Assembly (NCBI GenBank): GCA_002478225.1
Contig: DLMV01000065.1
Location: forward strand, 38,622 to 49,529
Reading direction: 5' to 3'
Origin: Deltaproteobacteria bacterium UBA7527
GTDB taxonomy: Bacteria; Desulfobacterota; Syntrophorhabdia; Syntrophorhabdales; Syntrophorhabdaceae
DNA: 10,908 nt
Shown: piece by piece, positions 7,448 to 10,908 of the stretch
Layout: every line of letters starts with the position of its first letter
Position numbering within the stretch: the first letter of the stretch is position 1
Program-made: the position numbers and the translations under genes
Notes under the pieces: generated by a model
Told to the model about the DNA's origin: nothing
Database searches by the model: none
The model's input: the letters and a program-made list of their open reading frames with translations, nothing else

Positions 7448-8243
7448 GGCTTGATGCTATCTGCAGGAGCCTTTCCTTGCCCGCCGGGGAGAGACCGAGC
7501 GTGTCGATCTCGGCCTTCAGTCCTTCCGTGGTCCCATAACGGCCTGCATAGCCGTTCACCCGTGCTGCGGCAGTAGATGAGACGAGGTCGGCTGGTTTTG
7601 GATAGATTGCGAGAAATTCATTGAGAAGCTCCCGTACCTGTCTCAAATAGTATTTCTGGTGATAGTCCTCAGCGAGATAGAATTTCCCGGCGGTGACGAT
7701 CTCGGTAAATAGCTTCGTCCTTCGCTTTGTTTCTTCGCGCGCCTTTGAATCAGAGGCAGCCCGTTCTTGCTCCTCGTTATGATAATGTATCATCGACATG
7801 TACTGGCGCGACCATTGTTTGGCGACAGGTTCATGCTCCGCCCAGAAGATATCGAGAAGCTGCGCATATGATATCTTCGCGGGATCAAAGTCGATCTGGA
7901 TGGTCTCCGCGTGATCGCCCAGGCTGTAATAGGTAGGATCTTTCTTCGTGCCTCCTGCGTATCCCACGCGGGTGCGGACAACGCCGGGTATGAGCCCGAA
8001 CCGGGCGTCAGGTCCCCAGAATCACCCGAGGGAGAACGTGGCAGTCCCTACGATCGCAGGCACAACAAGATCTATGGGCGGGACCGGGCGGCGATCCACC
8101 GATCCCTTCTTTTTATCCTTTGCGGCAACCCCGTCACAGGCAGAAAGAAGTCCTGCCGAACTAAGCCCCGCATATCCCAGGAGCTTCATGAAGGACCTCC
8201 TGTTTATTGACCGGAACAGACTATCTGTTCGAAAAAGATCCAT
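7428..8243 (-). CDS. msrA: selenocysteine-containing peptide methionine sulfoxide reductase A, Tat-lipoprotein
   Basis: MsrA reduces methionine-S-sulfoxide in proteins. One reading frame runs from ATG 8243 to the TAG at 7428-7430, interrupted only by a TGA (8024-8022). That TGA falls at codon 74, in ATFSLG-U-FWGPDARFG, precisely the catalytic Cys of the GCFWG motif. The remainder is intact MsrA: VGYAGGT (93-99), GDHAE (109-113), YHNEEQ (154-159) and AEDYHQKYY (191-199). I therefore read TGA as selenocysteine, giving 271 aa. The N-terminus has INRRSFMK (RR 15-16), a hydrophobic stretch and lipobox LSAC with C36, then Asp at +2, suggesting Tat export and inner-membrane anchoring. No other Cys follows, so no resolving Cys exists. 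Start alternatives are GTG 8261, or ATG 8189, which has AGGAGG before it and would give a Sec-type lipoprotein (253 aa). A pseudogene is the rival explanation. Confidence 0.88.
7991..8010 (-). promoter_or_regulatory. candidate bacterial SECIS element in msrA
   Basis: On the mRNA strand the sequence folds as TGA, bulged C, GCCCG, tri-loop GTT, CGGGC, TCA: eight pairs around one bulge, mostly GC. A GGG/CCC pairing can extend the base. The apical loop begins about 20 nt after the TGA and its first base is G. Both fit the published bacterial SECIS model (loop roughly 16-37 nt after UGA, G within the first two loop bases). It lies inside the coding region, as bacterial SECIS elements must. Confidence 0.7.
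8022..8024 (-). other. in-frame TGA read as selenocysteine (Sec74 of MsrA)
   Basis: This is the only stop codon in the frame between 8243 and 7430. It is flanked by codons for SLG and FWG, the residues bordering the catalytic Cys in MsrA. One base change (TGC or TGT to TGA) separates it from the Cys form, so it alone cannot exclude a nonsense mutation or sequencing error. The hairpin immediately after it makes recoding more likely. Confidence 0.8.
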
Positions 8244-8250
8244 GTTGTTT

Positions 8251-8278
8251 AATATAAGCACGATCCCATACGTTACAA
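8251..8278 (-). promoter_or_regulatory. candidate msrA promoter
   Basis: TTGTAA (8278-8273), a 16-nt spacer, then TATATT (8256-8251, 5/6). Transcription would start around 8244, right at ATG 8243. That would make a leaderless message for the long Tat form, or leave a leader of about 55 nt for the ATG at 8189. Its -35 is one half of the palindrome at 8272-8294. Confidence 0.45.
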
Positions 8279-8294
8279 GGGGAGCGATTGTAAC
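8272..8294. promoter_or_regulatory. palindromic operator candidate between msrA and smr
   Basis: GTTACAA (8272-8278) and TTGTAAC (8288-8294) form a perfect 7-bp inverted repeat with a 9-nt spacer. Each half supplies the -35 box of one of the two diverging promoters. The half-sites are about 16 bp centre to centre, between one and two helical turns. A dimeric regulator bound here could block both promoters. Alternatively the symmetry merely reflects two similar -35 boxes. Confidence 0.4.
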
Positions 8295-8316
8295 ACGCCT
8301 TGTTTAAGTGTATAAT
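8288..8316 (+). promoter_or_regulatory. candidate promoter for the Smr-domain gene
   Basis: TTGTAA (8288-8293), exactly 17 nt, then a perfect TATAAT (8311-8316). Six nucleotides separate the -10 from ATG 8323, so transcription should start at or next to the start codon. No Shine-Dalgarno can exist on such a message. Confidence 0.65.
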
Positions 8317-8322
8317 GGCATC

Positions 8323-8601
8323 ATGGCTGAAGACGTGGAGCCCGTTGAGATCCCGGTAGATGGTATGCTTGACCTTCATGCCTTTCAACCGAGGGAAGTA
8401 AAAGACCTCGTCAAAGATTACATACGGCTCTGTAAGGAAAGAGGGATACGGGAGATACGGATCATTCATGGGAAAGGGACAGGGCAGTTGCGTCGCACAG
8501 TCCATTCGATCCTGAGCAAAAACCCGACGGTGCGATCTTTCAGGTTGGCCGGGGAAGATGCAGGTGGCTTCGGTGCCACGATAGTACAACTAAAAAAATA
8601 A
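8323..8601 (+). CDS. small Smr (MutS2-type) domain protein
   Basis: The 92-aa protein is essentially one Smr domain, the fold found at the C-terminus of MutS2 and as stand-alone proteins. Visible signatures are LDLHAF (16-21) and IIHGKGTG (47-54), then the TVRSFRLAGEDAGGFGATIVQL end. Stand-alone Smr proteins often bind or nick nucleic acid, some acting in ribosome rescue. This one lacks the long N-extension of E. coli SmrA/SmrB, so its target is uncertain. I chose ATG 8323 over the in-frame GTG 8308, because the latter lies in the -35/-10 region of a strong promoter. The mRNA is predicted leaderless. The tautomerase gene follows after 10 nt. Confidence 0.9.
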   Translation: MAEDVEPVEIPVDGMLDLHAFQPREVKDLVKDYIRLCKERGIREIRIIHGKGTGQLRRTVHSILSKNPTVRSFRLAGEDAGGFGATIVQLKK

Positions 8602-8611
8602 GGAGGATAGT

Positions 8612-8815
8612 ATGCCGTTCGTGAATATCAAGATCACAAAGGACGGGGTCTCGCCTGAAAAGAAGGCCGAGGTGATCAAAGGCGTAACGCAGCTTCTCGT
8701 CGATGTGCTCGGCAAGAACCCGCAGACCGTAATGGTTCTCATCGAAGAGGTGGAGACGGACAACTGGGGCATTGCCGGCGAGTCGGTGACGGTGCGGAGG
8801 AAGAAGGCACAATAA
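8612..8815 (+). CDS. 4-oxalocrotonate tautomerase-family protein
   Basis: This 67-aa member of the tautomerase superfamily has the catalytic Pro directly after the start Met (MPFVNIKI), which becomes the N-terminal base after Met removal. The C-terminal NWGIAGES matches the family's hairpin. In classical 4-OT, Arg11 and Arg39 bind the dicarboxylate substrate. Here the aligned region around 11 is Gly/Val, and the SVRV position is TVMV, so both arginines appear missing. It is thus unlikely to be a true 4-oxalocrotonate enzyme, and the substrate is unknown. A clear AAGGAGG precedes the ATG. It is probably cotranscribed with the Smr gene. Confidence 0.9.
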   Translation: MPFVNIKITKDGVSPEKKAEVIKGVTQLLVDVLGKNPQTVMVLIEEVETDNWGIAGESVTVRRKKAQ

Positions 8816-8821
8816 GACAGT

Positions 8822-8838
8822 AGATCCTTTCTGGATCT
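8822..8838. terminator. weak hairpin after the tautomerase gene
   Basis: AGATCC (8822-8827), loop TTTCT, GGATCT (8833-8838): six perfect pairs placed 6 nt after the stop. No U-tract follows, so it may stabilise the 3' end or act only weakly as a terminator. A new promoter candidate begins a few bases later. Confidence 0.3.
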
Positions 8839-8844
8839 TATGTG

Positions 8845-8873
8845 TTGAAGGCTTTTCCTGTTGCGTATAGTAT
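8845..8873 (+). promoter_or_regulatory. candidate promoter for the PPOX-fold gene
   Basis: TTGAAG (8845-8850, 4/6), 17 nt, TAGTAT (8868-8873, 4/6). It gives a start near 8880 and a leader of about 26 nt containing the AGGAGG ribosome site. Confidence 0.35.
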
Positions 8874-8905
8874 TAAACAGACAAAATTCTTTTCAGGAGG
8901 TCCAC

Positions 8906-9310
8906 ATGAATACTGCTTTTGAGTTTATAAAGGCCAACCCCGTTTTCCACATTGCCACTGTCGATGGAGACAAGGCCAGGGTCCGTCCCTTTGGTTTCAT
9001 AATGAAAAGGAATAATACGCTCTATTTCTGTACCAATAAGACAAAGGATGTGTATAAGCAGTTAAAGCAGAACCCTGATATTGAGATCTCGGTCATGGGA
9101 AGCAAGGATACATGGCTGAGGATAAGAGGAAGGATCGCGTTTGATGAAACCCGCGAGTCAAAGGTCCAGGCTTTCGAGCAGTCACCCAACCTTCTGAGGA
9201 TCTATCCCAAAGGGGCGGATGATGAGATATTCGTGACCTTTTACTTTACCGAAGCAGTGGCTACGTTATTCTCCTTTACATCGGCACCCAGGAATATCCC
9301 GCTTTTTTAG
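8906..9310 (+). CDS. pyridoxamine 5'-phosphate oxidase-fold (flavin-binding split barrel) protein
   Basis: The 134-aa protein has the small PPOX-like split-barrel pattern: FIKANPVFHIATVDGDKARVRPFGF at the start, LYFCTNKTKDVYKQLKQNP around 39-57, then ISVMG...WLRIRGR. Such proteins usually bind FMN or F420 as dimers and reduce small molecules or act as flavin reductases; the substrate here is unknown, and it is too short for a true PdxH. I chose ATG 8906, with AGGAGG 5 nt upstream, instead of an in-frame start at 8861 that overlaps the -10 region. It seems to be its own transcription unit. Confidence 0.88.
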   Translation: MNTAFEFIKANPVFHIATVDGDKARVRPFGFIMKRNNTLYFCTNKTKDVYKQLKQNPDIEISVMGSKDTWLRIRGRIAFDETRESKVQAFEQSPNLLRIYPKGADDEIFVTFYFTEAVATLFSFTSAPRNIPLF

Positions 9311-9371
9311 CATCTCGTGAGGTATAGGAGCGGCTTTTCGATTATCAGATGCCGCAGGGAGCGCAGGTGAT

Positions 9372-9659
9372 ATGATCGAGATCAGACTTGAACCGAGTCT
9401 TGCAGACTGCATCGAAACCATTGCAAAAAGGGAGTATGAGAGGGTGCTTGGCATACTGCTTAAAGAGGATCGTGAGGACAGGCAGTTGGAGGAAGAACTT
9501 GAATTGTTGAGGGTCTTCCTCGAATCGGCTGACTTCGGCCAACTGCGAAGCCTTTCCGAAGACCTCCTGCTCGACGGCAGGCGTGTCGAATTCATAGTGA
9601 GATCAACCGACAAACCACCGGGATATGAGATTGAGGTCAAAGATCATAGAGGGGCGTAG
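9372..9659 (+). CDS. unrecognised 95-aa acidic protein
   Basis: I do not recognise a family. The product is soluble, rich in Glu, Leu and Asp, and mostly helical by appearance. A strongly charged, coiled-coil-like segment covers about 20-55 (KREYERVLGILLKEDRED and following), and the C-terminus looks like a beta strand pair (RRVEFIVRSTDKPPGYEIEV). It has no cysteine cluster, signal or membrane segment. AGGTGAT lies just before the ATG, and codon use resembles that of its neighbours. The GNAT gene begins 23 nt later, so the two may share a transcript. It is likely a real gene, since it is well placed and fills an otherwise empty interval. Confidence 0.65.
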   Translation: MIEIRLEPSLADCIETIAKREYERVLGILLKEDREDRQLEEELELLRVFLESADFGQLRSLSEDLLLDGRRVEFIVRSTDKPPGYEIEVKDHRGA

Positions 9660-9682
9660 TCAAGATGCAAAGGAGTTAGATT

Positions 9683-10174
9683 ATGCACATTACCTTGACG
9701 CCGATGTCGCCGGATGATCGTGAGCCTGTCATGGATATATTCAATTTCTACATCGAGAACAGCTACGCGGCCTACCCGGAGCAAAGACTGCCGTACGAAT
9801 TTTATGACATATTCCTGAGCATGTGCCGGGGGTATGCAACGGCAATCGCAAAGAACGAAGCAGGTGAGACGGTCGGTTTTGGTTTACTCCGTCCGTATAA
9901 TCCCCTTCCTGCCTTCTCAAGGACAGCAGAAATAACCTATTTCCTGAAGCCCGAATTCACGGGACGCGGCATCGGCAAGACGATCCTTGACCACCTGATC
10001 GATGAAGGCAAAAAACAGGGCCTCACCACCATCCTTGCGAGCATATCTTCCCTGAACGAATGGAGCATCCATTTTCACAAAAAGCATGGGTTTGTCGAAT
10101 GCGGACGCTTTAAAAAGATCTGCAGGAAGAACGGCGAAGTATTTGATATAGTGTATATGCAGAAAATGTTATAA
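9683..10174 (+). CDS. GNAT-family N-acetyltransferase
   Basis: The 163-aa protein is a single GNAT domain that transfers an acyl group from acetyl-CoA. The pyrophosphate-binding motif is EFTGRGIGKTIL (91-102), preceded by the AEITYFLKP strand. The SLNEWSIHFHKKHGFVECG region (about 123-141) contains the Asn and Tyr/His-rich turn typical of the phosphinothricin/YncA-like branch. That branch acetylates small amines such as amino-acid analogues, so a detoxification or metabolite-repair role is possible but not shown. AAGGAG lies before the ATG. It is 23 nt after the 95-aa gene and 40 nt ahead of the phosphatase. Confidence 0.9.
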   Translation: MHITLTPMSPDDREPVMDIFNFYIENSYAAYPEQRLPYEFYDIFLSMCRGYATAIAKNEAGETVGFGLLRPYNPLPAFSRTAEITYFLKPEFTGRGIGKTILDHLIDEGKKQGLTTILASISSLNEWSIHFHKKHGFVECGRFKKICRKNGEVFDIVYMQKML

Positions 10175-10214
10175 CCATGCCGTTAAGCCAAGCTACCCAT
10201 TGGATCCATGGCCG

Positions 10215-10880
10215 ATGAAATATAAAGGAATTATTTTTGATCTTGACGGCACGCTTGCGGATACGCTTGAGGATCTGGCGGATTCGATGAACAGGGTCCT
10301 GACAATGCAGGGATTGCCTGTTCATAGCTATGATGCGTACAGATATTTCATCGGGAAAGGGGTGAAGAACCTTGTCGCCGAAACGCTCCCTCCGGAAAAG
10401 CGATCTGAAGAATATGTTGCCCAATGTTACGGTTTGATAGTTGCGGATTACCGGAAGAGCTGCCTGGTCAAGACGCGCCTATACGAAGGCATCGCTAAAG
10501 CTGTAGATATATTGAGAGGTCGCGGTATAAAGATGGCTGTATTCTCAAATAAGCCTGATGAGCTTACAAAAAAGATCGTCGAGGCTCTGGCGGGAAATGA
10601 AAATTTTGAAATGGTCCTTGGCGCGCAGTCTGGCCTGCCCGTAAAACCGGATCCTGCCGGCGCTATGCTCATCAGCAGGCATTTTGGCATTGTCCCTGGC
10701 AGCATGCTCTATCTTGGCGATACAGATATAGACATGATGACCGCAAACAATGCGGGGATGTTCGCAGTTGGGGCGCTATGGGGCTTCAGAACGAAAGAAG
10801 AATTGCTCGAAAGCGGCGCCCGCGCGGTGATCAGCCACCCGCATGAGCTGTTTGAGATAATTGGGATAGAGAGATCATAG
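10215..10880 (+). CDS. HAD-superfamily phosphatase, phosphoglycolate phosphatase-like
   Basis: The 221-aa protein has all HAD motifs: FDLDGTLAD with nucleophile D9 and acid D11, motif II S111 in VFSNKP, motif III K144 in LPVKPDP, and motif IV GDTDIDMMTA (168-177). A helical cap lies between motifs I and II (about 15-85), as in Gph/PGP-type enzymes that remove phosphate from 2-phosphoglycolate and related metabolites. The substrate cannot be fixed by sequence alone. I preferred ATG 10215 (MKYKGIIFDL) over an in-frame TTG at 10200, as the family starts just ahead of the first motif. No good Shine-Dalgarno is visible, so translation may depend on the upstream GNAT gene. Confidence 0.93.
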   Translation: MKYKGIIFDLDGTLADTLEDLADSMNRVLTMQGLPVHSYDAYRYFIGKGVKNLVAETLPPEKRSEEYVAQCYGLIVADYRKSCLVKTRLYEGIAKAVDILRGRGIKMAVFSNKPDELTKKIVEALAGNENFEMVLGAQSGLPVKPDPAGAMLISRHFGIVPGSMLYLGDTDIDMMTANNAGMFAVGALWGFRTKEELLESGARAVISHPHELFEIIGIERS

Positions 10881-10908
10881 CAAATTCTAAGCACGAATAT
10901 CGAAATCC

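Noticed and set aside
7428..7967. Stand-alone 179-aa MsrA starting at a GTG
   Set aside because: It would lack the catalytic FWG segment entirely. The 18 codons upstream are perfect MsrA sequence back to a TGA at the catalytic position, so the gene continues.
8022..8261. Separate 79-aa secreted hypothetical protein
   Set aside because: It ends exactly at the catalytic codon of MsrA in the same frame, and its last residues (ATFSLG) are the conserved MsrA strand. It is the N-terminus of the selenoprotein.
1..10908. CRISPR, tRNA, rRNA, insertion sequence or prophage elements
   Set aside because: I saw no spaced direct-repeat array, cloverleaf, transposase, integrase or terminal inverted repeats.

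Overview
The window looks like chromosomal DNA of a Gram-negative anaerobe or facultative bacterium with moderate-to-high GC. A Desulfobacterota/Syntrophobacteria-like source is my best guess, but no rRNA or other phylogenetic marker is present to prove it. Supporting hints are a bacterial glutaminyl-tRNA synthetase, lipoprotein signals with Lol-type sorting residues, AGGAGG-type ribosome sites, and a TGA codon that appears to be read as selenocysteine. I see no mobile element, CRISPR array, tRNA or rRNA.

Layout. Positions 1-215 hold the possible tail of a gene and a structured, GA-rich repeat/hairpin block. A leftward operon (2938 to 216) carries nudC, a zinc-dependent medium-chain dehydrogenase and a fused DUF523-DUF1722 protein, with a 4-bp overlap and a 6-bp gap between genes. 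Diverging from it, glnS runs rightward from its own promoter. Next comes a rightward cluster of a DRG/Obg-type GTPase with a TGS domain, a DUF5661-like small protein and an exported metallo-beta-lactamase-fold lipoprotein (4910-7447). A leftward methionine sulfoxide reductase (7428-8243) converges on that cluster. It is divided from a rightward Smr-domain/tautomerase pair by a compact divergent promoter region built around a palindrome. The right end holds a PPOX-fold flavin-type protein, an unrecognised 95-aa protein, a GNAT acetyltransferase and a HAD phosphatase of the phosphoglycolate phosphatase type.

The main discovery is in the methionine sulfoxide reductase. A conventional gene finder would break it into two pieces: an 8022-8261 leader ORF and a headless MsrA from 7967. 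They are in the same frame, separated by one TGA (8024-8022) that lies exactly at the catalytic Cys of the MsrA GCFWG motif. A GC-rich hairpin with a G-first tri-loop starts at the spacing expected for a bacterial SECIS element. I therefore read it as one selenoprotein gene. Its N-terminus has a twin-arginine motif and a lipobox followed by Asp, so the product is probably a Tat-exported, membrane-anchored seleno-MsrA. It has no other cysteine except the one that would be lipidated.

The gene set is mostly housekeeping and stress-related: NAD(H)/RNA-cap hydrolysis, repair of oxidised methionine, translation, and metabolite-repair phosphatases. No single pathway links all parts.
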